Assembly (NCBI GenBank): GCA_002102555.1
Contig: MCFL01000021.1
Location: forward strand, 310,001 to 374,000
Source: Catenaria anguillulae PL171
Taxonomy: Eukaryota; Blastocladiomycota; Blastocladiomycetes; Blastocladiales; Catenariaceae
DNA: 64,000 bases
Direction of reading: 5' to 3'
The notes under the pieces were generated by a model. The model worked only from the letters and a program-made list of their open reading frames with translations. It was not told the DNA's origin and ran no database searches. Both the position numbers and the translations under genes were made by a program. How positions within the stretch are numbered: the stretch's first letter is position 1; every line of letters starts with the position of its first letter. This document shows, piece by piece, positions 12,008 to 23,168 of the stretch.

Positions 12008-12507
12008 CTTTTCGGATTCGAGGGTTAACCAAGACGTTTTCGTTGATAGTGGGTTTGCGGATCGAGGTCGGCAAGCGATCACGAGGTATTGTATGGCGGC
12101 GAGGGCGAGGGGTGGCGGATTGGCAATTGCATGCAATTGCTATGGGTCATGTGCGTGCGTCTTCATTGGCCAAATGCATTTTCCGCTCGGCGTACAGAAG
12201 CTGTTCGGCGGTCCGTCGCACATGACGCGTTCAACCACGACTTGCATGAGTGACCCAGCGTTACGCGGCCTTGCTTGTCGACGACAGTAACCTAGTAACC
12301 AGGTCAGGGTCGTTGTAGTTACGACAGGATAATGTATTGATCCATCGGCAAGAGGAGCAGAAAAACAAGGCGAACTGAGAAAAAGAAAAATACAAGGGGG
12401 ATCGCGGAATGAACAAATGACTAGGAGGAAACAACCAGGAAAACACAAATGTACAGCTACAAGAAATGGAGATGACGTTGGACTCTACCCTCCCAGCTTC
12501 AACCTTT
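12008..12507. other. intergenic: CFAP52 promoter and RRN3 3' flank
   Basis: This 500-base stretch contains the CFAP52 promoter. A direct pair GTAACC...GTAACC is at 12287-12300. No ORF or RNA gene was seen. Confidence 0.45.
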
Positions 12508-15500
12508 TCACTGCCTGCCCATGCCCAGCTGACTCATCAAGACACTCGACCCCTGCCGATCCGGACTGATGCTCATGGCCTGCATCCCCTCTGACAGCTC
12601 CAACCCATCTTCCTCGCCCTCACCACCGTCGCCCTCCATATCAAACCCGGCATCGCCCGCCGCCCCAGCCGCGATCCCATTGTTGCGCCGCAATGGCGAC
12701 CGGCCACCAGGCACACGCATAGGCTGGCTCGGCTGTGCAGTCGGCGACATGCTTGGCCCGCGGCGCTCCGACCCATATCCGCTCAACGACACAATGGTGC
12801 TCGACGGCGACGGCGGCTGCGAAAAGAAGCCCGTCGAGTGCTGATGCACATTGCCGTGGAACGGTGACGACCCGGATCCGGGTCCGGACGCAAATGCCAT
12901 GGGCTCATTCTGCTGATGAGTGCCACCAACGTGATGGAACGATGATGCTGCTCCAGACGACGTGGCCCGTGCAGGCGTGTGTGTTGCGCCGCCACCACTG
13001 CCTCGCCGGCGCACTGAGCCTGCCGACGACACGGCTCTGGGCATGCCCGGTGCGCTTTGAGCACCGCCGCCTGCACGCGCCATGCCGGAATATGACGGGT
13101 TGCGCGACTCGCCCTCGGCCCCTTGATGCGTAAAGGGGACGGGAGTGCCCTCGCGCGTCACGGGCGTGACAAACGGCGACGAGGTTGCCGACGAGTCGGG
13201 CGAGTTGGTGGCCGTGGCTGTGGCGTCGTCTTGGCCTTGCCAGTCCGTGTAGAGTGGGTCGATGAATGCGCTCGACAATGGCAGTTTGAACGGGTCGAAT
13301 GGGAAAAATGGATCGAGCGTGTAGTTTGATGGAGTGGCTGTCGAGCCAGATCCAGAGTCGTTGGATACACCCGTGGACGAAATGGCGGATCGTTGCGTGG
13401 GAAGGTAAAGGCGCTTGTTGCGCTGGATGATGGCGTAACAGTACAGCACGTTTTGCTCGTGTGTGATCCGTGCAAATTCGTTGACGACAGGCGGGGACAA
13501 GACCTATAGAAAAAAGCGAAACCCAACTAGGTCAGTAAAACGACAAAAAGTCGAGACCGGCAAAGGAGTCAAACAACATACCTTGAGCGGGTTAAACTTG
13601 CTCAACACCACCAGCTCAAACCCCTCCAACCCACCCTTCTCACCCAGCTCGCTCATCAACTCTCTCCACCGGAAGCAAAACATGTACAGCACAGCTTGCG
13701 TCACTGCATAAAACACGCCAAACTTGTTCACGTCCGGGTACGTGACATACTGCTCGTTGGCCACCACAAACGCCCCACACCACTGGACCAGCAGCCGGAA
13801 GCAGCCCGCAACATGGTGCGCGGGCAAGTAATTTGCACGCGCAACAAACGACGCCATGTACAGCGCCGCAGACATGCGCACAATGGTCGGCTCGGCCGTG
13901 TTCATGATCTTGTGGGCCAGCATGCCCAAAAACACGTCTGTAAACGCTGGGTCGCGCGACGCCAAATAAAACAAGAGAAACTGCGTGTGTCGCGACTTGT
14001 ACGTGGGCAGAATGAGCCGGTCAAAGATGGACAGCACCGTCGTGTACACGTCGGCCAGCGTACAATGCTCTGTGGCTGCGCCCGACGAAAGGTACGACAA
14101 CACAATGTACAGCAAGTGGTCAAGCTTGGCCATGAGCGCCTCAGCAGAGGGGCCCATGGTTGCGCCGCCAGAGGTCCCATCGCCGCCATCGTCGTCATTG
14201 TCGAGCAGATCGTCGTCAGAGTCGTAGAGCAGGCCACCCTCGACCGGTCCGGAAGCACCGCCGTTGAGCGCCGCAATATTGGCCGTGGTGATGGTGGGTG
14301 AGGAAGGCGCAGTGGTGGAAACGGGTCCGTCGGGAATGCCGTCCGGGCTGACACCATCCATTTCAAACAGAAACTGGGCGTCCGACGGGTTGGCGTCAAG
14401 ATCTTCAACATCAACTTGCAGCTCAACCTGACACAGATGGATGCAGTTTTTGCACGTGAGAATGTGCTGATACCCGATCAAGTGGAGAGGAAGACGTACA
14501 TCCAACTGCACAATGCGATCCACAATCAACCCCAGCACCTGCTCACGCAGGACGGGTGCATACGACAACATGCGCAGCAAGTTTTGCACGTAGGCTTGCT
14601 GGTCAATGAGCGGGCGAGAATGATGTGGAAACTCGTTGGCCAGCAGCGGGACCACAAACGTTGGGCCTGTACGGTTGATGGTGAGCACGGCGCGCATGGC
14701 CGTGTGCAAGCGGTTGTAATAAACATCGTGCGAAATGAATTCCGTGTGCGATCGACCTGGTGATTTTGAATTGAGAAGGAAGCGGGTGAGTCGAGCAAGC
14801 GAGCATAGGAGCGGTTGAGCGAGCGAGGGGGCCAAGGTTGCTGTTTGGAGGGTGATCGATCCGTCAATTCCAAATGAAGTCAAGTGACGTGCCGGCCGCC
14901 AAGACAGCCAGCAAAAAAGAGAAGCCAAAGCGGCTCCTTCCCACACGCGGGGGTAGATGCAGAATGCGATCGGGCACCGTCAATTCCAAAGAGTAACCGC
15001 CAACCAAGCCAGCTCAGCCGCCGGCCGTCATAGACCATGTGCCGTGTGAGAAAGAGGGACGACTGCGGATCCCGACCAGTGCTTGATGTACACCCATCAG
15101 ACTAGGCAATTACCTTGGTCGCGAGGTGAAAAAAGTGCGGCACGACAAATCCATACATCCAAAGGGAGCCGAGAGTTGAGCACTGGCTGGGTCGCAGCAG
15201 CTTCTTGAACACTGCACTAGGACCATGACGAACGAGCGGGCGAGTAGAATCCAAAAGAATGATGAAACGTGCAAAGATACCCCCCACAATCGTCAGCAGA
15301 CCCGAAAGGAATCACCCAGCGCAGGTCCACCAGCGAGCGAGACGAGAGACAGCGAATGGTGATGACGACAACCATACTTGGACGAAACAAGTGCACGGTG
15401 AAATACGACACCCGTGCGAGCTTGTTTTTCCTTTGCGTAGATCAAGTGCGAGCAAATCCACGGTGACGATGACATCCGTGCGATGAGAATCTGGACAAAC

Positions 15501-16895
15501 AACATCAGGCGGCGACATGGGAACCACCAGAAGCATCTCGCGTGTGTGTGCGGCCATAGTTAGAAAGTCACAAGCGTCCGCATCCGTACCCACCTCCTTC
15601 ATAGCACTGCTGTCGGCAAATGCTGGTCATTGCTAACAGAGCGGAACAGGTCCTATACCGCAGAAATGAGATGTGGCGCAACGACCCTGACCCGTCGCCA
15701 TGATCGGCTCATCGTGACCGACATCGTCACAATCCCCAAATGCCACCTCCTTTCCCTTGCCCAAAGAAGGCAAATGCTAAAGGAGCAATAACGGAATCCA
15801 TCGCCGACCCTGCCCAAACCAGTTGCGTTGTTCTCCGCCGCATCCCGCCTTCCATGAACCCATCATGGCGCCAGATAAAACAGCGAATCACTCTCGAGCA
15901 AAAAACGGGAGCGAGACACTCACAAGACCTGACCTCTGTTTATTTTTTTGCTTCGGGCGCAGCGGGAGAGGCATCTTCGAACCATCACACAACGGGCGGG
16001 CGTGGATTCCGGGCCCGAAAGGGAGTGCGGCGAGCAAAGGGCAAGTGCGGGACGGCAATTGCGCAAACCTGGCGACAAGCGACCACCCAACCGCGCATGC
16101 AGCTCGCCGACTCCATTTGAGGCAGAGTGAGAATGAGGCTGAAGCCACGGGACGGTTGGGGTCGCGATACGACGGAATCGGACCCCGCAGGCGGCAAGGG
16201 TCACGAGGTGGCGGTACTGAGACATGCTGAAGCAAAACAACGGCGAACGAGCAAGTGGACCATGGGAACGTGCAGTGGGAAGGAGGTTGGACGAAAGACA
16301 GATGGCCGGAACGAGCGAGAAAACGAATGGAGTCACGAGCAAAAGCGCCCCGACAGCCATCGCAAGGAACAATCGCCACAAAAAAAGCAGTACAAGAAAC
16401 ACAGTTTCCAGTTCACAAGCAGTTCACAAAAGTAGCCGATACCCTCTCGAGCACACATGCATGGAACAAAGAAACGTGTGGGAAGTCACAATGGAACAAC
16501 ATACGCAAATGCATGGACCCAACCAAACTCTTGACGACCGCCATGACATACATGGGCTGAGCGGAAACCAAGTTTTCAATCAAGTGCAAAAACGTTTCGG
16601 CGAGCTGGTCATTTTTTGCCACGAGCCAAGGCAGGCCCAAAAGAGTATCGACGAGCTTTCCGTCGGCGCGAGAAATGTGTGCCACGGACTGCGAGATGGC
16701 CGAGATCCAAGCAACGAGTTTGGCTGTTGCGTCGGGAGATGTGGGGGATTGCCGGGCGAGTGAGGTGAGTTCAGCAAGGATTTCGGCGAGCCGATCGCCG
16801 GACGAAGAGGTCGATGCAGAGGCAGGTTGCGTGCGAGCGCGCAGAGCCGACTGGACAAACGAGGTCATCATGAGGAGGGTTGTGTCGGACGTCAT
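12508..16895 (-). CDS. RRN3: RNA polymerase I initiation factor RRN3/TIF-IA
   Basis: RRN3 links RNA polymerase I to the rDNA promoter in the nucleolus. Exons are 16895-16505, 14756-13582 and 13503-12508, giving 853 residues. Exon 1 carries the N-terminal signature around LLGLPWL and LVSAQP. Exon 2 has the HEAT-like core (LLRMLSYAPVLREQ, LILPTYKSRHTQF, ASFVARANYLP). The exon 2-3 join gives NPLKVLSPPVVNEF, and FFPFDPFKLP follows. An acidic insert lies mid-protein, and a long Ser/Gly-rich tail makes it larger than animal RRN3 (about 650). Phases match at both introns. The first intron is 1,748 bases, about twenty times the local norm. The start is the first in-frame ATG after an upstream open stretch without ATG. 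Confidence 0.92.
14757..16504 (-). other. 1,748-base intron of RRN3
   Basis: The splice is supported by phase and by RRN3 residues on both sides (TMHL-like end joined to RRSHTEF). ORFs of 126-163 codons occur inside on both strands but show no recognisable product. I saw no terminal repeats or transposase. Confidence 0.7.
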
Positions 16896-17482
16896 GGTGG
16901 GCAGTTGTTGGATGGAAGACGGTTGGTTGACGGTTTTACGATCGAGGGAAGTAGTCTCGGTGGAGGGAGAAGTAGGCGCAGGCTGGGCGACCCGTGGAGA
17001 AAGGTTGGGTTGGGGTAATGCAAGATGGGATTGTGTTCTGTCAACAAGAACAGCAAGAACAAACCAGCACGAAACCAAAGAAATAGGAAGGGACTGTCGA
17101 GGTCAACAATTGGATCGATACTGGGCTCGTTGGAGGATAGGAAAGGAAAGGAAAGGAAACAAACCCGTGTGGTAGAGCTCAGTGAGTCAGGCAGTCCCGC
17201 ACGGTGCAGGTGATGGTCATGGGTTGGGTAGGTAGCGTAGCGTAATGGGTCGGTTGATGGATATGGTTGACACGAGCAAGCACAACGGCAACGGAATCGG
17301 TTATGGAGGGCAGGGCAAGGCTGGCTGCGAACACAATTGGCTCCAGTGAAGCAAGCCTCGCTCGCGTTGCATCGATGCACGCCATGCCCACGTGACGTGT
17401 TGCCTCATGCGGGACGAGGACGAGCACGGTGATCGAGTGATCGGCATGTCGGCGTGAGCGGATCGGAAGCGGAAGCCGATGC
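16896..17482. other. divergent promoter region RRN3 / CatSper subunit
   Basis: This 587-base region lies between the start of RRN3 (minus) and the first ATG of the CatSper-like gene (plus). It may also contain an unrecognised signal-peptide exon of the latter. A short AAAGG tandem run is near 17145. Confidence 0.45.
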
Positions 17483-19546
17483 ATGTCCATGAGTTCCCAC
17501 CCATCCCTTCCGGCCAATTGCAATGATGAAACATGGCAGCGAAATGCGGATACGGCAACTGCATGCATTATCCACGAACCACAACCCCCCGGAATCGATA
17601 CCATGAGCTCCTCCACGTGCTACTCGTGGTACTTTGTCACCACTGGGTCGACCCTGGACGCGTCCCTCTCGCAATCCGCGTTGCCGTCCACGCCTGGCGG
17701 ATCGCAGCCCAATGCACTTCCCGCCTCAACAAGCAATGTTCTGGGCAAGCTGTGGATCCGATCACTAGACGCCTCGGCCTCGGACGCCACAGAGCGCTCA
17801 ACGCCGGGCACGGCCTGGCAGCCCTCGCCCATGTCGCGCCAGATCACCACCTTGTTCCAACAGCTCGGTGAAGTGCCTTTGCTGTCGCTTGCATCCACGG
17901 GCGCTCCCGCAGCCATCTCGGACACGCGCTTCATATTGACCACGGCACCTGTGGCCACTGCCTACTGGCTCGTCAACATCACCACAACACAACCGGCCTC
18001 GCTTGTCCTCAACGTGGCCAATTCCCAGTCTCGGTCATGGGCTGCTCGGCTGCATCAAACTCTTTTGCACTCTCGGTACAGACTTCCCAACACCCCTCAC
18101 ATCCACATTACGCGGGCCCCCGGCTCGTCACTCTCTCTCGCGCAGCCATCGACGCTGTCTTCAGCGCCTGGCCCACTCGACCTTCTCCGCTTGGACCCAT
18201 GCTCTCTCAACCGCGCCCTGCTTCGCCTTGCGACGAGTCCAACATCCGGCGCACTCATCTACACCGACCGCGGGCTCGACGGAACCTCGGGCGCACTCGC
18301 AACTCTGGCTTCAACATCATCCTCGCTCTCGATTCGCGCGGCCGCCATCAACCCGCTGGGCCCATTTGCCATTGCCTCGGACAATTCGCTGATTCTGCCC
18401 AACGGTACCGCCTGGCCTGCCCCCACATCCATCGGCACGCTCACATCGCTGACGCCCGCATCGGCTTGCGACATTCTCGCTGGCTATGGTGTTTCGCGAC
18501 TGTCCACAGCGATTGCGGCATGGCCCGACGCGGGCAACACTCTGGTTGTCTCGCTGCCGCGTGCATCGCTGCTGGCACCTACATTTGCAAGCGCAAAGGC
18601 CTTGCTCGCCGCACCTCTCACCACCCCGCCCGCTCCGGGGTTTGCGCGCTGGGATTGGCCTACCCTGGCCGCATCGGCCATTGACGTGTATCCGTTGCAA
18701 CTGCCCAATGTGGCCATGGTCCACGATATCGACATTGAACATGCGACGGGCGCACTGCTGGCACTGGTCAGAACCACCGCAGGTGCGGATCAGTTGGTGG
18801 CCGTTGACTTGCTTGCGCCCACTTCGGCCTATGCGGTGATTGCCACCTACGCCGGGATCACGGCGTTGGATTCAGGAACCAGGGGCGCCAAACTCCAGCT
18901 GACGCTGTCGCGGGGTCGCGGTCGGCACATGTTTGTGTCGGGCGACTCGCTCATCTACTCGTCCAATGGCGGCGTCACGGGCATTCCCGTCACCTTGACG
19001 ACGCGCGACCCAAACGTGATTTTGGGTGGTACAACGGCATTGGCGCCTACCGAGTGGGTCGCACAAGTGGCCACGGTCCCTGCGGCACTCAAGGGCAACG
19101 CAGATACGCTAGCACAGTCGGCGGCGCAGGTGCAAGTTGGGGTCGGCAGGTTTGCGGTGCTCACCAGCAACAATCGCGTGTTTATTGGTATGGCTGGCGA
19201 GAGGGAGGCAGTTGAGGTGCCGAGCCCTGTCGCTGCAGGCACGCCTGTACAGCTGGTGTTTGGTGCGGATGGCGCGCTGAGTATGGTGAGGGCAAAGGCA
19301 AGTGCGCCGTGGTACGAGATGGTGAGTGTGCCTATTGCCGAGGATTTGAGGTGTGCCGGGGTTTTTCTTTCCCATTGTTGTTTACCTGTTTGGATTTGCA
19401 TGGGATCTGACTGACCTTGTTTCGGTGTTGTTTCCAACCACAAAGTGTCTCGGCGTGGAATGTGCCAGGCATTCCATGCCCCTACTTGTCCATGGCGGTC
19501 GATGCGCCATACGAAAAGTACTTGGATGCGGGTACGTCCTTAACTT

Positions 19547-19583
<37 letters not shown>

Positions 19584-20743
19584 CGAGGATTCCCACACCA
19601 ATGTGCACGAATCACATCCACATTTCGCGTCGTTGCATCTCTAGGCCAATCCTTCAACCTCACAGCCACGCTCATCACGGGCCCAACGCAACCCATGCAA
19701 TCCGCCATGGCGGCTGTCGGCAACTCGTCGCTGCTCACGATCGCCACCTCGCGCGCACCCACACAATACATTGTCGACACGCAACAATCCACAACCCAGG
19801 TCACCGTGTCTGCATCGTCCTGGGACCGCCATGGGTTTGCCCCTGTGACCGTTGGCCCACAACTCGTGTCACTCGGGTGTCCGTCGCGGCTCGCTCCGCG
19901 CACAACGGCCATGGTAAGGGCAACGTGCCCGCCCGACCGCCGCATTGCCCTGCGCGCCGTGCCCGCCAGTGTGGCGGCCCCGGTGCTTGTGAATTGCACG
20001 GCGAATCCCAGCGCAACGCTCAGTGTGACTGCGGCCGAGGGAACGTGGCGTGATTGGGATTCAGGAAAGCTAGGCTCGGGATCCAAGACGTCGCAGTTTA
20101 GTTGTGCGCGGTACGGCCAGCCGCAGGCCGCCTACTACTCGTACCAGTGGGCACCCGTGCTGGACGTGTACGAGGGAAACAAGGTGGTGGGCAATGTGAC
20201 TGCGGATTTTGCCTTGGTCGAGGTCACAGGCAGGAACACGTTTGCGTATGTGTTGACGGCAGATGCGGTTGGGTGTCGGCGTATGCCGCAGGGGGCCGTG
20301 AGCGTGTTGAGCAGCAGTAGTGGTGGTGCGGGTTGGACGCGCAATGTACATTCCGGTTATCCTTTTCTTGTTTAGTTTGGATGCGGGCTCACCCCACGTT
20401 TCTCCATCAGAATTTCCGCTCGTGCTTTTCGTCCGTGGACTCGGCGTTCACGTCGTCGATTGCCGCCTCAACACCCTACGAGATCTTCAACAGAACCAAT
20501 GGCAACAAGCTAACTTGGGGCAACTCGGAGAACGCCTTGTACATGTTTCGCGCCACGGTGCTGGATCCCCAGTTTTCATACTGTACACTGTCCACCGAGT
20601 TTGCAGTGCAAGTGTATGGCGCGCCGTTGCCTGCGGGCACACAAGTCGGCATTGTGGTTGGGTTTATTGTAGCGGTGCTTGCTGCGCTTGCTGCAAGTTA
20701 TTGGGTGTATCGCCGCAACAAGACAAAGGAGAAGACGGATTGA
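17483..20743 (+). CDS. CATSPERD: CatSper channel auxiliary subunit, delta/epsilon-like
   Basis: Exons are 17483-19350, 19446-19531, 19645-20345 and 20411-20743 (TGA), giving 995 residues. The C-terminal 250 residues align by eye with CatSper delta: YG-P--YY, W-PV, ADF-LVEV-GR, a Cys-x-x-x-PQ stretch, W-R-NFRSC, then YEIF, LYMF, VLDPQFSYC and VQVYGA. A single transmembrane helix (about residues 955-977) and a short basic tail follow, the expected type I topology. In animals these subunits form the ectodomain canopy of the sperm calcium channel. The long N-terminal part is a repetitive beta-rich region. No signal peptide is visible at the chosen ATG, so a first exon may be missing. One intron holds a 35-base T run. 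Confidence 0.85.
19549..19583 (+). repeat. 35-base T run in CatSper-gene intron
   Basis: An uninterrupted run of T lies inside intron 19532-19644. Its true length may be unreliable in the assembly. Confidence 0.9.
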
Positions 20744-20820
20744 GATTGATGGAGGTGAGGAAGAGCTTGTTTGCTGATCGCATATTTGAACCATTTTTGC
20801 AAGTATTGAGATGAATGAAC

Positions 20821-21339
20821 TTATTGTTTTGAATGATTTATAAGTACTGCTTGACATTTGGGGATAATCAAACTTCTATGAGACTGGGGCTGTACTCGTG
20901 TCGGTTGCGATTGGCCGGAGCTTGCGCTTGAGCTTGGCCACGGAATCAACACTTGATCATGCATGGGCGTAAACCAGGTGCGGACCCACAACTCATAATT
21001 GTCCTTTGTCGAGGTAAACGGTCTTGCAAACCACGTCAAGGTCGACACGAGCGATTCGATCGGGTTGCTGGGCAGGTCGTCGACGTTGGCGGTTGCGGGC
21101 GCCTCGTGTGTTTCCCACGAAAGAGACGACCCGTCCGGGTACGCGGGCCACACGTTTGCCCAGCACGTGCCCGAGCCCCAAAAGCACGAGGCGTAGAGTG
21201 CGCCGAGAAAGAGCACGAGACAGTACACGCAGGGCCGGTGATTGAGGATGATGGCCGTCAGGTAGGCGACAAGGAAGAAGGGCGAGGATGCGGCTTGTGG
21301 AAAGAGCAGTAGAGGGAGCAGGGCTTGTAGACAGAACAT
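20821..21339 (-). CDS. small membrane protein, unknown
   Basis: A single-exon ORF of 172 residues starts at a real ATG. Residues 1-60 are strongly hydrophobic, with two or three likely membrane spans and several cysteines (RPCVYCLVLF, ASCFWGSGTCW). A hydrophilic, Trp-containing domain of about 100 residues follows, ending in a low-complexity tail. It converges on the CatSper-like gene, leaving 77 bases between stops. Small two-TM proteins are known CatSper components in mammals, but I see no specific similarity, so the neighbourhood is only suggestive. The last 40 residues look less coding-like and may hide an intron. Confidence 0.55.
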   Translation of the reverse strand: MFCLQALLPLLLFPQAASSPFFLVAYLTAIILNHRPCVYCLVLFLGALYASCFWGSGTCWANVWPAYPDGSSLSWETHEAPATANVDDLPSNPIESLVSTLTWFARPFTSTKDNYELWVRTWFTPMHDQVLIPWPSSSASSGQSQPTRVQPQSHRSLIIPKCQAVLINHSKQ

Positions 21340-21758
21340 GGCGATATCAGCCGAATGTGTCGTGAGTTTTGGGCTGTACGTTGAGTGTGAGTGGGAAGTT
21401 GGTGGGGGTGGGGTCGCGCGGAGTAGCCGAAGAGAGGGTCGGACGTCGGATGGCAGTGGTCAGCGGAATGAGGGTAGCGCTGATGAGTGTGTGTGGAATT
21501 GCTCAGAGTTGCACGGTGTGTTTTGATGCAATTGTAAAACAAGTGTGTCTTGTCTTGCTTGCAATTGGATGATTACTGCTGACTTGGCTGTGTTGCCGCC
21601 CACGACGACGACGGTCGGGCCGTCGATCCACCCGACCTTCAGATTGCCAATCGATCCAGACATGGCCAGTTCATGTCCGCTGATACTTTATGGCCTCGAC
21701 CACATGAACACCGGACCATGTTCCAATGTGAATGCTAGATTCAGCATTCGTACCCACC
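21340..21758. other. intergenic, divergent promoters
   Basis: This sits between the small membrane protein gene (minus) and the methyltransferase gene (plus). No separate gene was seen. An alternative in-frame ATG for the latter is at 21732. Confidence 0.45.
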
Positions 21759-22857
21759 ATGTCTCCATCGCCATTACTGTGCTCCACGACTCGCGTCATG
21801 CGCACGCTTCCCACATCATTTTGTTGGACGACCTGGGGTGCTCGCTATTCCTCCTCCATTGCAACAAACACAGTCAATCATCTCATCAACCTCGCCCACT
21901 CGCGCGCATACCGACACACTCACCGCCAGCTGATTCTGTTTGGCCACTCTGCCGTCCGCGACCTGCTATCTCTTCCCAACCCGAACCAGTACCCCAACGC
22001 TCGCCCCTGCTTTCAACTGCTCGCCACGTACGGAGCCTGCGATGCTCCCCCAACATCCTCCTCACTGACCCCAGCAGTCCCACATACCCGCATATCACCC
22101 ACAACCGCACAACGCATTGCACGGACCGCATCGCCCACAACAGACCTCGTTGCGCTTGTCACGTTTCCCTCATTTGTCCCCACCACGCCCGATGACGGGC
22201 CAACCAGTTGTCATCATCACTCGCGTCTTGGATGCACGCCAACTGTCGCAATCAGCCCGACAAAATTCTTGTCCTGAATGGACTCGCAGATCCGGGCAAT
22301 GTCGGCACCCTGTTTCGCACTGCGGCCGCGTTCCAGTTTACGTGCATTGTACTGATAAGCGCGGCAAAGGGAAACGTGGTGGATCCATTCAACGACAAGG
22401 CCGTGCGTGCATCCAAAGGAACTGTGCTGACGTTGCCGTGGATTGCATTGAAGCGTCACTCCGGCGGTGATGGTGGATGGAATACAATGTGTGATTGGAT
22501 TCGGGAGGGGGATGGCGGATGCGGCCACGGGTATGGATTGCCGAGCCGCCAGCTCAGCAGTCTTCGGCAATGGATTCACAGGGCATGCCAATGGCGGCAA
22601 GTGATGCGGGCAAGCTTGATGGGCCCATGGTCCTCGTGCTGAGCGGTGAGGCGGCCGGGTTGGACGCAAACCCAGTACCAGTCGAGCAGTTGCGGGCGGC
22701 CGGAGCAGACGTCCAGAGTGTGTCGATCCCCATGCCGGGCGGAGCGTCAGAGAGCTTGAATGTGGCAAGTGCGGGAGCGGTGCTCATGTGGGAAATGAGT
22801 ATCGGCTCAAGCTTGGTCTTGCTTGAACATACTTACATGCACATGCACCTGTCGTGA
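21759..22857 (+). CDS. SpoU/TrmH family RNA 2'-O-methyltransferase, probably mitochondrial (frame break)
   Basis: This enzyme methylates ribose in rRNA or tRNA using a SPOUT knot. Exon 1 runs 21759-22175, and an 80-base intron joins it to 22256. SpoU motif 1 (NGLADPGNVGTLFRTAAAF) and motifs 2/3 (LVLSGEAAGLD; SIPMPGGASESLNVASAG) are clear. The N-terminus is Ser/Arg-rich with an ARYSSS site, typical of mitochondrial import, so an Mrm1/MRM3-like role is likely. Motif 1 and motifs 2/3 lie in different frames. Either a G is missing from the GGGGG run at 22507-22511, or an unusually short 41-base intron (22467-22507) is spliced out. The indel keeps a helix that the intron would remove, so I favour it. 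The ATG at 22759-region methionines is not the start; 21759 has a good CCACC context. Confidence 0.8.
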
Positions 22858-23168
22858 TTGTGGTTGCTCTGAAGAAGACTGAGGGATGGCAGGGACCATG
22901 GTGTGAAAATCCAGCCAGTGACATCACGCTGTTCCAGGACTCCACACGCTCGTTTCCATTGATGTCATGCATGCTTGAACGCCCGACGGGCAGACTGACG
23001 CAGTGACGCCTGAACGACGCCCATTGCTGTATAATGCGAGCAATGTCGACAGCCTTCGTGCATGCATATTTCCATGAATAAAAGGCTGTCCTCACCCTGC
23101 CGCTCAATGCTCAGTGCTCAGTGCTCATTGCACATTGCTCAGTGCTCATTGCGCATAGCCGATACAAC
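22858..23168. other. intergenic with TCAGTGC-type short repeats
   Basis: The end of this stretch (about 23104-23155) is built from variants of a 7-9 base unit (CAGTGCT, CATTGC). A TATA-like AATAAAAGG precedes it near 23077. No gene was seen. Confidence 0.5.

Noticed and set aside
12280-12305. X-box (RFX) site upstream of CFAP52 from GTAACC repeats
   Set aside because: The two half sites are in direct, not inverted, orientation and do not fit the consensus.
15740-16402. ORFs of 126-163 codons on both strands inside the RRN3 intron
   Set aside because: No domain, biased composition and no splice or start support; GC-rich DNA gives such ORFs by chance.
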